NCBI GenBank assembly: GCA_022828105.1
Contig: JAJEJC010000005.1
Coordinates: 248,001 to 312,000, forward strand
Source of the DNA: Dehalococcoidia bacterium
Lineage (GTDB): Bacteria; Chloroflexota; Dehalococcoidia; Bin125
Direction: 5' to 3'
DNA length: 64,000 bases
Shown here piece after piece: positions 45,080-54,302 of the stretch. A program made the translations under genes and the position numbers. Below the pieces are notes generated by a model that did no database searches, was not told the origin of the DNA, and saw nothing but the letters and a program-made list of their open reading frames with translations. Each line of letters begins with the position of its first letter. The first letter of the stretch is position 1.

Positions 45080-45100
45080 GTCCCCGACTCGCTCGGGGAC
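45080..45100 (+). terminator. Hairpin terminator after luciferase-like gene 2
   Basis: GTCCCCGA (45080-45087), loop CTCGC, TCGGGGAC (45093-45100): perfect 8-bp stem eight bases after the stop, followed by CCGCTCGTCTTGTTT, a weakly T-rich tail. Confidence 0.6.
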
Positions 45101-45148
45101 CCGCTCGTCTTGTTTGCCGACGTTCGCGCGTGTAGCTACGTTTAGGTA

Positions 45149-45436
45149 ATGACAAAGAGGGCATTCGATGAGTTGCCGCCGGAGGCTCAAGAACAGCTAC
45201 AAGCGTTGGACGACCTCGCTGACGAAGACATCGACTTCAGCGACATTCCGGAAACCACCCACTGGACAGGCGCCGTGCGCGGCAAGTTCTACCGGCCGGT
45301 CAAGCAACAGATCACGCTCAGAATCGATGCCGATTTGATTGCCTGGTTCAAGGCGCAGGCGCCGGAGGGTCGGGGCTACCAGACCAACATCAATCAAGCG
45401 CTGCGCGACCACGTGCAGCGGTCGGTGCGGTCGTAG
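45149..45436 (+). CDS. BrnA-like antitoxin, no BrnT partner visible
   Basis: 95 residues. The pattern DIDFSDIPET, then FYRPVKQQITLRIDADLIAWFKAQAPEG and GYQTNINQALRDHV, is that of BrnA: a short linker, then a ribbon-helix-helix DNA-binding domain that both neutralises the BrnT ribonuclease and represses the operon. BrnT normally lies directly upstream; here the upstream neighbour is a terminator and a flavin enzyme. So it is an orphan or acts with a distant toxin. TACGTT six bases before the ATG and no Shine-Dalgarno sequence suggest a leaderless mRNA. Confidence 0.85.
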   Translation: MTKRAFDELPPEAQEQLQALDDLADEDIDFSDIPETTHWTGAVRGKFYRPVKQQITLRIDADLIAWFKAQAPEGRGYQTNINQALRDHVQRSVRS

Positions 45437-45498
45437 CAGTAGACCGCAGCACGGCGCCATGGAGATTTAAGTCGTCGACTATCACTGAGGACCGCAAC

Positions 45499-45786
45499 AT
45501 GACAATCGCAGAGCCAATCCATCCTGGCGAGCATCTTGCCGAGTTCCTCGACGAGTTGGAGATTACGCAATACCGGCTGGCCAAGACGATCGGCGTGCCC
45601 GAGGTCAGGGTCAGCGAAATCGTTCGCGGCCGCCGCGCGATCACCGCCGACACCGCCCTGCGAATCGGCCGAGCGCTGGACACCACACCGGATTTCTGGC
45701 TCAACCTCCAGCGCGCCTACGACCTCGACATCGGCCGAACCAGGACCAACGTCAACGACATCCCCCCGCTCGTCGAATCAGGCTGA
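45499..45786 (+). CDS. higA: HigA-type XRE-family antitoxin, no HigB partner visible
   Basis: 95 residues. HigA pattern: IHPGEHLAEFLDEL at the N-terminus, a Cro/XRE helix-turn-helix (YRLAKTIGVPEVRVSEIVRG near 25-44), then RAITADTALRIGRALDTTPDFWLNLQ, all typical. In HigBA loci the toxin gene precedes higA; none is present, only the BrnA-like gene 62 bases upstream. GAGGA supports the ATG. It may regulate other genes or be left over from a decayed locus. Confidence 0.88.
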   Translation: MTIAEPIHPGEHLAEFLDELEITQYRLAKTIGVPEVRVSEIVRGRRAITADTALRIGRALDTTPDFWLNLQRAYDLDIGRTRTNVNDIPPLVESG

Positions 45787-46015
45787 GGCGGCAGACCGAG
45801 ATCGGGTCTGCTTCGGCTCCTTCAGGCGGGCACCTGCCCGCCGCCGCGCTGCGATTTCCACTCACGCCGGACTAGTGTATCGTCAAGCAAAGCAGATCTT
45901 GTGGGCAGTGGTGAGCGCGGCCCCGTCGCGCTTAGGCGTTCGTACGGGCGGCAGCCCTTAGCAGCCACCTTTGTTGTTCACACAGGGAAGCCCTGGCCGC
46001 GTTGCGAGTCGCACC

Positions 46016-47440
46016 ATGAAGAGAACTAGTATTGTAGTCGGCCTCGTCACGACGGTTGTGGTCGTCATCTTGTCGGCGATCTTCTTGATTGGTGCAAGCG
46101 ATCCGGCCGAGCGGATTTCGACCAATACCACAGCGGTGGCGCGTCTGTCGATCCCTCCGTTGCTTGAGCCCACCATTGAGAATGGCATCTCGCACTACAC
46201 ACTTATGATAGGTACCGCAGAGCACAACTACATGCAGGGAAGGATGACTGATACCTACTCCTACAATGGCATGTCTGTGCTCGGTCCGACCCTCCGCCTT
46301 AGATCTGGCGCCTCGGTCGCTATCAGCGTAACAAACGCTTTGGAAGAAGTGACGACAACCCACTGGCATGGCGCCGATGTCCCGGCCGAGGACGACGGCG
46401 GCCCGCATAGTATGATTGTGCCTGGCGCAACGTGGATAGCCGACTTCGATGTAATCCAACCAGCCGCGACCCTCTGGTATCATCCCCATGCACACGGATT
46501 CACAGCGGAGCATGTGTACTACGGAGCAGCAGGGTTGATCATCATCGAAGACGACAACCCTGCTGCCGCTTCGCTGCCATCAACATACGGCGTTGACGAT
46601 ATTCCGGTCATCATTCAAGACAGGACCTTCAAGGACGACGGTCAGCTAGACTTCTCCATCGACCAGGGCGAAGACGGGCAACTATATTCCACACTGACAG
46701 TGAACGGCACGATCAACCCATTCATCGAAGTACCCAACGGGTTGGTTCGGCTCAGGCTGCTGAATGGCAGCCAAGGCCGAGTCTACCGACTTGGCGTCCA
46801 CGGAGCCGATATGACCAAAATCGCCTCAGACGGCGGTTACTTGGCTAGACCAGTCGCACTCGAACAGCTCGTCCTCGCACCAGGCGACCGAGCCGAGGTC
46901 ATCGTCAACGTCGGGAGCGAGTCCGCTGCTTTGGTCGACACCACGTTCGGCCGGGTACTGGAGCTCCGCCCAAACGGTTTAGCTTCGCGTACGGGTGTGC
47001 TTCCTGACGAACTCGCTACCATAGAGCGAATATCCGAGTCCGAAATCACGGTCAACCGGCATTTCCGTATGGGAGATGTGCGCAACTTCTGGGAGTTCGA
47101 CGCACGCTGGGCAATCAATGGAGTCCAGTTCGACATGGACAGGATCGACTTCACGGTGCAACTCGGAGATACCGAACGCTGGACCCTGACCAGCGATGAC
47201 GGGCAGCACGTGTTCCACCCTCACCAGATTCAGTTTCAGATCCTGGCGATAAACGGCGAACCGCCTCCGCCGGAAGAGGCAGGCTGGGAGGACTCTGTGC
47301 TAGTGAATCCCGACAGGGAGGTCGTTATCGCTACAAGATTCAAGAGTTACGCTGCTGAAGAGACTCCGTACATGTTTCACTGCCACATTCTTGATCATGA
47401 GGATCTGGGCATGATGGGGCAATTCGTGATCGTTGAGTAG
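46016..47440 (+). CDS. Multicopper oxidase
   Basis: 474 residues. N-terminal signal anchor (about 5-26), so the enzyme is extracytoplasmic. Three cupredoxin domains. Copper ligands: H116-W-H118 (TTHWHGADV), H156-P-H158 (WYHPHAHG), H398/H401/H403 (HVFHPHQIQF), and H455-C456-H457 with H461 and axial M466 (HCHILDHEDLGMM). The complete T1/T2/T3 set indicates activity on Cu(I), Mn(II), Fe(II) or phenols. Close to the CueO/SufI branch. DNA here is visibly less GC-rich than its neighbours, with more A- and T-ending codons, suggesting recent transfer. About 230 bases without a gene precede it. Confidence 0.92.
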   Translation: MKRTSIVVGLVTTVVVVILSAIFLIGASDPAERISTNTTAVARLSIPPLLEPTIENGISHYTLMIGTAEHNYMQGRMTDTYSYNGMSVLGPTLRLRSGASVAISVTNALEEVTTTHWHGADVPAEDDGGPHSMIVPGATWIADFDVIQPAATLWYHPHAHGFTAEHVYYGAAGLIIIEDDNPAAASLPSTYGVDDIPVIIQDRTFKDDGQLDFSIDQGEDGQLYSTLTVNGTINPFIEVPNGLVRLRLLNGSQGRVYRLGVHGADMTKIASDGGYLARPVALEQLVLAPGDRAEVIVNVGSESAALVDTTFGRVLELRPNGLASRTGVLPDELATIERISESEITVNRHFRMGDVRNFWEFDARWAINGVQFDMDRIDFTVQLGDTERWTLTSDDGQHVFHPHQIQFQILAINGEPPPPEEAGWEDSVLVNPDREVVIATRFKSYAAEETPYMFHCHILDHEDLGMMGQFVIVE

Positions 47441-47512
47441 GAGTGCTGGCATGTTGATTACGCTCTCGCCGGGCTGGTGCCTTACGCTGAGGGCAAGGAG
47501 GCGCACTCGGAC

Positions 47513-49030
47513 ATGACAAACGTCGAATTCTCCCTGCCGGACCCGGAGCTCGAGCAGTACACGTGGATATATGAGAGCGAGCACGGACCCGCATCACAGC
47601 CGCCGCTCACCTGTGGGCGAGCCTTCGGACCGCTCGTCAACCCTGGATCGCCTCCGTCGTACCTGATTATCAACGGCTACATATACTACCGTGCCGACCC
47701 GGCGGACAAGGCGGGGATGTCGGCGTCGCCCCCCGACCTCGGAGGGCTGACCGCCCTGGAGATCTGGCGCACCAAGTGGTTCCCTGAGGTGAACACACTC
47801 TTTGAGGAACTCTGCGCCTTCAAGGCGAGCGACGTGCCAGCTGGCCAATGGCGAGATGTCCTCGACCGGCAGATCGCCGAGTTCGGGCGGGTGTTCTCGG
47901 GTGTCCACGGCGAGTGTGTGATTCCCGCTGGAAGGCTTGCCAAGGAGTTCACGTCTGCGTACTGCGATGTCTTCGGCAGTGCACGCCGCCCGGATAGCCA
48001 CGCGCTCCTGCAGGGTTTTCCCAACCGGACGCTTGATCGCGCTGTCGCGCTCTGGGACCTCGGACGAGAAGCCCGCGCCGATGAAGGGCTGCTGGCCGCC
48101 CTGCGAGAGGCAGCAACAACAGGAACGACCAGCGTGGGCCATGCTGGCTTCGATATCCGGTTCACGGCCTTCCTCGAGGACTTCGGACACACGACCGAGC
48201 GGGACTTGGTAGATGCCCCGACTTGGCTTGAGGACCCTCGCCCTGCCTTGGGCCTCGTGCTGCGCTACGCCGAGGAGCCCGAGGAGGCGTCCCCTGCGCG
48301 GGCTGTGGCCGAGCAGGTCGCGCGGCGAGAAGAGTTGGAATCGGAGCTTCGAGCGCGGGCAGCGGAGGACGCGGGTGCGCGGGCGCTGCTGGACGGGCTG
48401 CCCACAGCGCAGCAATTGCTGCCTGTGCGCGAGGATCACAATGCCGTCTGCGATCAGCGACTAGCCGCCGCGTCCCGCTACCGCTGGCTGAACATCGGGC
48501 GGCTGCTGGCCGCGCGGGCGATCCTGCACGACTCCGGGGCGGTCTTCTACCTCACATTCGACGAGTTGATTGATGCACTTGAGACCGGTTCTGCTCCCGC
48601 TATCTCCATCCTCGACGCGCGTCGACAGGCGCAGACTTCCTACCGTGCGGTTTCCCCGCCACCAGTGCTCGGGCGGCCGTTGCCTGAACAGGAAGGCATT
48701 GCGGGAGTGCTGAAGGGCATCGGTGCGTCGCCGGGTGCCTACCGTGGCCGGGCGAGGGTGATCCGCTCGCTGACAGAGGCCAACCGGCTTCGCGATGGCG
48801 ACGTCTTGGTCTGCGGGATGACCGCCCCGACGTGGACCCCATACTTCGCGCTCGCCGGCGCCGTGGTGACGGATGCAGGAGGCGCGCTCTCGCACATGGC
48901 TATTGTTGCGCGCGAATACGGAATCCCCGCCGTCGCCGGTACACGCACAGCCACACGTGAGATCAGTGACGGGGCCATAGTCGAAGTCGACGGCACGGAG
49001 GGCATCGTCCGTTTCCCGTTGAGCGGTTGA
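47513..49030 (+). CDS. PEP-utilizing-enzyme phosphohistidine-domain protein without ATP-grasp domain
   Basis: 505 residues. The C-terminal third is the swivelling phosphohistidine domain of the PEP synthase / rifampin phosphotransferase family: GIGASPGAYRGRARVI, then TDAGGALSHMAIVAREYGIP with phospho-acceptor His461, then VEVDGTEGIVRF. The long helical N-terminal part resembles the linker region of rifampin phosphotransferases. The ATP-grasp domain that phosphorylates the His is absent. It could work with a separate ATP-binding protein, or have a new role. AAGGAGG precedes the ATG at 47513; an upstream in-frame GTG is less likely. Confidence 0.82.
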   Translation: MTNVEFSLPDPELEQYTWIYESEHGPASQPPLTCGRAFGPLVNPGSPPSYLIINGYIYYRADPADKAGMSASPPDLGGLTALEIWRTKWFPEVNTLFEELCAFKASDVPAGQWRDVLDRQIAEFGRVFSGVHGECVIPAGRLAKEFTSAYCDVFGSARRPDSHALLQGFPNRTLDRAVALWDLGREARADEGLLAALREAATTGTTSVGHAGFDIRFTAFLEDFGHTTERDLVDAPTWLEDPRPALGLVLRYAEEPEEASPARAVAEQVARREELESELRARAAEDAGARALLDGLPTAQQLLPVREDHNAVCDQRLAAASRYRWLNIGRLLAARAILHDSGAVFYLTFDELIDALETGSAPAISILDARRQAQTSYRAVSPPPVLGRPLPEQEGIAGVLKGIGASPGAYRGRARVIRSLTEANRLRDGDVLVCGMTAPTWTPYFALAGAVVTDAGGALSHMAIVAREYGIPAVAGTRTATREISDGAIVEVDGTEGIVRFPLSG

Positions 49031-49256
49031 CACGGGGTAGCCGGGGGGCAGAACTGAGACTGCTCGCCGCGCAGTTCTCATCCGGCGGCGGGTTCGGCCC
49101 GGTCGAGATCTGGCTCGACCACAACGACCTAGCGTGGTCTCCCCATGCCGCCGAGTTGCGTGTGGTGGTCGCGCCGCAGACATTCCGCAAGGCGCCGCGG
49201 CGTCGGCGTCGGGAGGGTGTGCAGTCAACGCTCGAAGCGGAGTAGCCTGCATCACC

Positions 49257-50324
49257 ATGCCCCCCGCATCCGACACGATGATCACCGAGCACGGCGTGCT
49301 GCCGATTGCCCTGGGCGACAACTGGGCGTATGCGCTGCCTACGTCGGACGGCGTAATCCTGATCGACGCGGGGCCCGACTACGACGGCGCCTGGGAGGCG
49401 CTGGCGGCGCAGCTCGACGCGGCTGGACTGAGCATTGCCGACGTGCGCTACGTCGCCGTCACCCACGCGCACATCGACCACTGCGGACTCGCCTATCGCT
49501 GGCAGGAGGCGGGCGTCCCGGTCGTGGCGTCCGAGCTGGAGGCGCAGTCGTTCCTGCACGGGCGCAACATCATCGGCTACCAGACGCAGTTCGTGTTCGA
49601 TCACATGCGCCGCGTCGGCGCGCCGGAGGAGCGGATCACGGGCTTCATCGAGGCGCGCGAGCGGATGCGCCAGGCGTATCGCTCGGGCGACAACACCGGC
49701 GGCGGCGTGCGCAGGGAGCGCTGGCCGGGGCTGATCCGCGGGACGCCGTTCCGCGCCGACGAGGAGTTGAGCGACGGAGCCGAAATTCGGCTTGGCGATC
49801 GCCGCGTCGTGTTGATCTCGGCGCCTGGACATACGCCGGGCAACTGCGTGTTCTACGAGCCCGACACCGGCGCCCTGTTCAGCGGCGACCAGGTGATTCC
49901 TGGGCTCAACTCGAATCCGGGATGGCACTTCGACATCTCGGTCGAGCCGCCGCAGCGTTTCCGCAGCCTGCCCGCTTTCGCCGAGTCGTTGGACCGGATC
50001 GAGTCGCTGGACGTGTCGCACCTGTATCCGGGACATCGCGAGCCGTCGGACGAGGTGGTTGAGGAGATCGAGCGGGTACGGCGGCATCACCGCAAGCGCC
50101 AGGGTCAATTGCGGGAGATGCTGGCCGAGGGCCCCAAGTCGCCCTACGAGCTGCTGATGGAGATGTTCTCCCGCCTCCCCGACCGCCGCCTTTGGCAAGC
50201 GCTGGCCGAAGTCACCGGCCACATCGACGCCCTCGTCGTCCGGGGCGAGGCGGAAGAAATCGACGCGGACGGTCTGCTGACGATCCGGCTATCTGACTCG
50301 TTACAGCCGTCGGTAGACGCCTGA
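49257..50324 (+). CDS. Metallo-beta-lactamase-fold hydrolase (LACTB2/glyoxalase II-like)
   Basis: 355 residues. Metal site motif H70-A-H72-I-D74-H75 in VTHAHIDHCG, a second His in APGHTPGN, Asp in FSGDQVIPG, and a late His in YPGHREP. The C-terminal helical part (about 270-340, EEIERVRRHHRKRQGQLREML) is the winged-helix-like region of LACTB2-type enzymes, which include thioesterases and ribonucleases. TAGCCT eight bases before the ATG and no Shine-Dalgarno sequence fit the leaderless pattern. The 226 bases before it hold no gene. It overlaps cinA convergently by 24 bases. Confidence 0.88.
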   Translation: MPPASDTMITEHGVLPIALGDNWAYALPTSDGVILIDAGPDYDGAWEALAAQLDAAGLSIADVRYVAVTHAHIDHCGLAYRWQEAGVPVVASELEAQSFLHGRNIIGYQTQFVFDHMRRVGAPEERITGFIEARERMRQAYRSGDNTGGGVRRERWPGLIRGTPFRADEELSDGAEIRLGDRRVVLISAPGHTPGNCVFYEPDTGALFSGDQVIPGLNSNPGWHFDISVEPPQRFRSLPAFAESLDRIESLDVSHLYPGHREPSDEVVEEIERVRRHHRKRQGQLREMLAEGPKSPYELLMEMFSRLPDRRLWQALAEVTGHIDALVVRGEAEEIDADGLLTIRLSDSLQPSVDA

Positions 50325-51566
50325 GGAGCCGGACATCAGCTCGCCGAGGGCGGCGCGGCGGATCAGGGTGAGCGCCGAGGTGACGGCTCTCGCTTTGATC
50401 GCGGCGCGGGTCTGGGCGAAGGTGTAGCCCGTCGCGTAACTCTCGGCCTTGGTCTCAATGCCCAGACAGATCGCGCCGACCGGTTGTCCGCCGTGCGGCT
50501 CGGGACCGGCGACGCCGGTGATGCCGACGCCGATGTCGGCGTCGAACTGGCGACGCACAGCGCCGGCCATCGCGGCCGCAGTCTCGTTCGAGACGACGCC
50601 GTGTTCGTCGATGACTGCGGCGTCGACGCCGTACTGGATTTTGGCCTCTGCCGTGTAGGTGACGAGTCCGCCGCGGAAGTAGCCGCTGGCGCCGGGTACG
50701 TCTGTGATCGTGCTGGCCAGCAGACCGCCGGTGCAGGATTCCATCACGGCAATCGACAGGTCCCGGTCCTTGAGCAGGCCAGCTACGGCTTCCTGGAAGG
50801 TGTCTTCGTCGGCGCCCCAGATCGCATCGCCGAGCATCGATCGGATCTGCTGCTCGGCTGGGGCGATGCGCTCGCGGGCAATGTCCTCGTAAATCGCCTT
50901 CGAGGCCAGCCGCACGTGCACGCCGTCGGCCTTGTGATAGACGCCAACGGTCGGATCCTCGGCGTGGCGGAGGTCGCCGAGCAGCTCGTCGAGCATCGAC
51001 TCGCCGAGTCCGGTGGTCTTGAGCGTGCGCGAGATCAGGACGGTGCCGTCGGACCTGGACTTGAGCCGCGGGGCGACATCGTTCTCCCACATGCCGGTCA
51101 TCTCGGCGGGCGGTCCCGGCATGGCGATGATGATCGCGCCGTCCTTCTCGACCCACCAGCCCGGTGCGGTGCCGCGCGGGTTGGGAATCGACTCGCCCGA
51201 GGGGATGATCGTGGCCTGCTTCACGTTCTGCTCCGGCATCCGTCCGCCACGGCGCTCGAAGAAGTTGCGCAAGTGGGCTTCCAACTCGGGCACGACGTAG
51301 GCTTCCTCGCCGACCGATTCGGCGATCGCGTCGCGGGTAATGTCGTCTTCGGTCGGGCCGAGTCCGCCGGTCAGGATGACCACATCGGAACGGCCTCTGG
51401 CGGTCTGGATCAGCTCGACGAGGCGCTCCTTGTTGTCGCCGATCTGGTGCATGAAGTAGAGATCGATACCCATCGCGGGGAGGCGCTGGGCCATGTAGTT
51501 GGCGTTGGTGTCGAGGATCTCGCCCATCAGGATTTCGGTGCCGATGCTGATGATTTCCGCCCGCAT
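50301..51566 (-). CDS. cinA: CinA: nicotinamide-nucleotide amidase / competence-damage protein
   Basis: 421 residues. N-terminal MoCF-like domain (IISIGTEILMGEILDTNANY at 5-24; TGGLGPTEDDITRDAIAE near 66-83) with ADP-ribose pyrophosphatase activity in studied members, and a C-terminal PncC domain with MESCTGGLLAS near 277-287 that deamidates NMN to recycle pyridine nucleotides. It also takes part in competence or DNA-damage responses in some species. GGGAGAG before the ATG at 51566 sets the start; the frame stays open upstream. Divergent from the MoxR operon, with 120 bases between. Confidence 0.95.
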   Translation of the reverse strand: MRAEIISIGTEILMGEILDTNANYMAQRLPAMGIDLYFMHQIGDNKERLVELIQTARGRSDVVILTGGLGPTEDDITRDAIAESVGEEAYVVPELEAHLRNFFERRGGRMPEQNVKQATIIPSGESIPNPRGTAPGWWVEKDGAIIIAMPGPPAEMTGMWENDVAPRLKSRSDGTVLISRTLKTTGLGESMLDELLGDLRHAEDPTVGVYHKADGVHVRLASKAIYEDIARERIAPAEQQIRSMLGDAIWGADEDTFQEAVAGLLKDRDLSIAVMESCTGGLLASTITDVPGASGYFRGGLVTYTAEAKIQYGVDAAVIDEHGVVSNETAAAMAGAVRRQFDADIGVGITGVAGPEPHGGQPVGAICLGIETKAESYATGYTFAQTRAAIKARAVTSALTLIRRAALGELMSGSSGVYRRL

Positions 51567-51686
51567 GTTGCGCTCTCCCGGTTGATTCGTGCTGCTTCGT
51601 GCTGCAATGACTCGCCCCGATGCTACCTGCCGCACCGTCCCAAGCCCGCTGTCGGTAGGCAGGCAGGCTGCTGGTAGGCTGCCGGA

Positions 51687-52670
51687 ATGACCACCAGCGC
51701 CGCGCCCCCCACGCTTGCCGATGTGGCCGCGATGGCCGCCAGCGTTCGCGAGAACGTGGGCCGCGTCATCGTCGGCCGCGAGCAAGTGCTCGACCACACG
51801 CTCGCCGCAATCCTCTCCGAGGGTCACATCCTGCTAGACGACGTGCCTGGACTGGGCAAGACGATGTTGGCCAAGTCGTTTGCCCGCTCGATCGGTTGCA
51901 CGTTCCGACGCATCCAGTTCACGCCCGACCTGCTGCCCTCCGACGTGACCGGGGTGAACATCTACAACCAGAAGTCGGGAGAATTCGAGTTTCGCGCGGG
52001 ACCCTTGCTCGCCCAGCTCGTCCTGGCCGACGAGATCAACCGCGCCTCACCGCGCACCCAGGCTGCGTTACTCGAGGCGATGGAGGAGCGGCAACTGACC
52101 GTCGAGGGTGAGACGATGGCGATGCCGCGCCCCTTCCTCGTGATTGCGACCCAGAACCCGGTCGAACTCGAGGGCACGTTCCCGCTGCCCGAGGCGCAGC
52201 TCGACCGCTTCCTGCTACGGCTGCGGATGGGATACCCCGACGCCGAGGAGGAGGACGCGATCCTGCTGCGCTTCGAACGCGCGCAGCCGCTGGAGTCGCT
52301 AGACCCGGTGGTCGAGTCGGAGCGGCTGCGGCTGATGGTCAAGACCGTTGAGCAGGTGCGGGTCAGCGAGGCCGTGCGCGGCTACATCGTCGCCATTGTG
52401 CAGGCCTCGCGGCAGGAGCAGGCGTTTGAGCTGGGCGCGTCGCCGAGGGCGTCGCTGGCCTTGCTGCGCACGACCCGCGCGCTGGCCGCCATCCGCGGGC
52501 GCGACTTCGTCCTGCCCGACGATGTCCAGGAGATGGCCCGCGTGGTGTTGCCGCATCGACTGATGCTCTCGGCCGACGCAAGATTGCGGTCATCGACGCC
52601 GGAACTGCTGCTCGAACAGATGCTGAGCCGAGTGCCGGTCCCGATCGAGGCTGCCGCCGCCGGCAGTTGA
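51687..52670 (+). CDS. MoxR-family AAA+ ATPase
   Basis: 327 residues. Walker A VPGLGKTML at 53-61, Walker B LVLADEINRASPRTQAALLEAMEE from 111, sensor region VIATQNPVELEGTFPLPEAQLDRF near 149-168. MoxR ATPases act as chaperones that insert metals or cofactors or remodel proteins, usually together with a DUF58/VWA partner, as here. TAGGCT (51675-51680) six bases before the ATG and no Shine-Dalgarno sequence suggest a leaderless transcript for this operon. Confidence 0.94.
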   Translation: MTTSAAPPTLADVAAMAASVRENVGRVIVGREQVLDHTLAAILSEGHILLDDVPGLGKTMLAKSFARSIGCTFRRIQFTPDLLPSDVTGVNIYNQKSGEFEFRAGPLLAQLVLADEINRASPRTQAALLEAMEERQLTVEGETMAMPRPFLVIATQNPVELEGTFPLPEAQLDRFLLRLRMGYPDAEEEDAILLRFERAQPLESLDPVVESERLRLMVKTVEQVRVSEAVRGYIVAIVQASRQEQAFELGASPRASLALLRTTRALAAIRGRDFVLPDDVQEMARVVLPHRLMLSADARLRSSTPELLLEQMLSRVPVPIEAAAAGS

Positions 52671-52718
52671 ATCGCCACATTGCACGAGCAGCTGCACGAG
52701 TAATCGAAGGACACCGCC

Positions 52719-54302
52719 ATGACGATGATGGGCGGCGGCATGTTCGTGGAGGTCGAGGCCGAGGCGCGGCGCGACGAGCGCGAGCAACGAATCCAGTCCG
52801 GACAGTTCGGGTTCCGACATGACAATCGGATCATTCGCGCGATCTGGGTCCCGGCCACGATCATCGTGGTGCTGCTCGGCGTCGCGACCGGCGAGATCAT
52901 CGTCTCGCTCGTCGCGGCGACGGTGTTGGTCGCCGGCTGGGCCGCCTGGACTTGGGCGCGATACGCCTTGCATCGTCTCGTCACCGAAGTGGATGTCTCT
53001 CAGAGTCACGCTTTCGTCGGCGAGAGCCTGACCCTCCGGCTGCGTCTCGAGAACCGCAAAATCATCCCGCTCTCCGCGCTGCAGGTGCGGATCAACCTGC
53101 CCGAGATCCTCGAGCCCTCCAACCAGGCGTTTAGCAAGCTGCACGAGTCCGAGCCGCAGGAAGGCGTCGTCGTGCGCTCAACGTCGATGCGTTGGTACGA
53201 GCGATTGATCTGGGACTTCGAGATTCCCCTGATCGCGCGCGGACACTACCAACTCGCGCGCGTCGACCTCAGATCGAGCGATTTCTTCGGCGTCTACCGG
53301 CGCGAACGGACCGATCAGGCGCAACACACGTTGTGGGTCTATCCCGAGGTGCTGCCGCTCGAGCGTCTCGGCCTCCCGAGGCTGCGGCCGCAGGGCGATC
53401 AACGCGGTGGACAGCGGCTGTTCGAAGACCCGACCCGGCTCCAGACGATCCGCGACTATCGGCCTGGCGACCCACTCAAGAAGGTCGACTGGAAGGCGAC
53501 GGCGCGGCGGCAGCAGTTGCAGTCGCGGGTCTACGACCCATCCAGCGACCTGATCGCCGTGGTCGCCCTCAACGTCTCGACCTTGCCGCACGCCTGGCAA
53601 GGATTCTTCGGCGACATCTTCGAGCGAGCCGTTTCAGTCGCGGCGTCGCTCGCCAACGGCTACTCGGAGGAACGGGTGCCGGTGGGCTTGCTGGCCAATT
53701 GCACCTGGCCCGGCCACGACACGGCGATCCGCGTGCCGCCGTCTAGGGCGCCGGGTCAGATGACTCGGGTTCTCGAAGCGCTGGCAATGGCGGATGTCTT
53801 CACGCTGGTGCGAATCGAGCGACTGCTGAGCGAGGAACGGCTGACCTACGGGTCGACCCTGGCCCTGGTCACGGCGGTGCTGACGCCGGGTCTTGAATCG
53901 GCCCTGCTGCGGCTGAAGCGTCATGGCGCGCAGGTCGGGCTGATCTACGTGGGCATCGACGATCCACCGGCTGTCTTCGCCGAGTCGCCGGTGTATGACA
54001 TTCGACCGGCGCTGGCCGGCCTGCACTACGAGCGCGTCGGCGAATCGGGACCCTGGGCGCGGACCGACCGCATCTACGCGAGCCAACGTCCGCCGGAACC
54101 GACGGAAGATGTCGACCTCCCGACGTTCGTCGGCGCGGACGACGCCGTGATCGATGCGGCAATGACGGGACCTGACGCCGACCCGCAAAACACAGGGCGC
54201 GGCGCCCCGCTGGCGGCCTCCGCCGGCGCGCCTGCGCAAGCCCGTGAGCGGGATTCGGGAAGTCCCTGGGCCCGCCCGACGGAGCAAGACGGTTCGCGAT
54301 GA
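52719..54302 (+). CDS. DUF58 protein, MoxR partner
   Basis: 527 residues. Two membrane helices (about 36-55 and 57-75), then a beta-rich domain and the DUF58 signature RDYRPGDPLKKVDWKATARR near 246-265, followed by a VWA-like segment (VVALNVSTL). The C-terminal 60 residues are Pro/Ala-rich and probably disordered. Known partner of MoxR; the pair is linked to cell-envelope and stress functions, with no settled mechanism. GAAGGA upstream. It overlaps the next start by four bases (ATGA). Confidence 0.9.
   Translation: MTMMGGGMFVEVEAEARRDEREQRIQSGQFGFRHDNRIIRAIWVPATIIVVLLGVATGEIIVSLVAATVLVAGWAAWTWARYALHRLVTEVDVSQSHAFVGESLTLRLRLENRKIIPLSALQVRINLPEILEPSNQAFSKLHESEPQEGVVVRSTSMRWYERLIWDFEIPLIARGHYQLARVDLRSSDFFGVYRRERTDQAQHTLWVYPEVLPLERLGLPRLRPQGDQRGGQRLFEDPTRLQTIRDYRPGDPLKKVDWKATARRQQLQSRVYDPSSDLIAVVALNVSTLPHAWQGFFGDIFERAVSVAASLANGYSEERVPVGLLANCTWPGHDTAIRVPPSRAPGQMTRVLEALAMADVFTLVRIERLLSEERLTYGSTLALVTAVLTPGLESALLRLKRHGAQVGLIYVGIDDPPAVFAESPVYDIRPALAGLHYERVGESGPWARTDRIYASQRPPEPTEDVDLPTFVGADDAVIDAAMTGPDADPQNTGRGAPLAASAGAPAQARERDSGSPWARPTEQDGSR

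Noticed and set aside
49031-49245. 72-codon open frame before the MBL hydrolase
   Set aside because: No ribosome binding site, no family similarity, and it stops at the TAG of the putative promoter of the next gene; most likely non-coding.
48963-50222. 419-codon minus-strand open frame opposite the MBL hydrolase
   Set aside because: No motif; the plus strand has the full metallo-beta-lactamase site. Composition typical of an antisense shadow.
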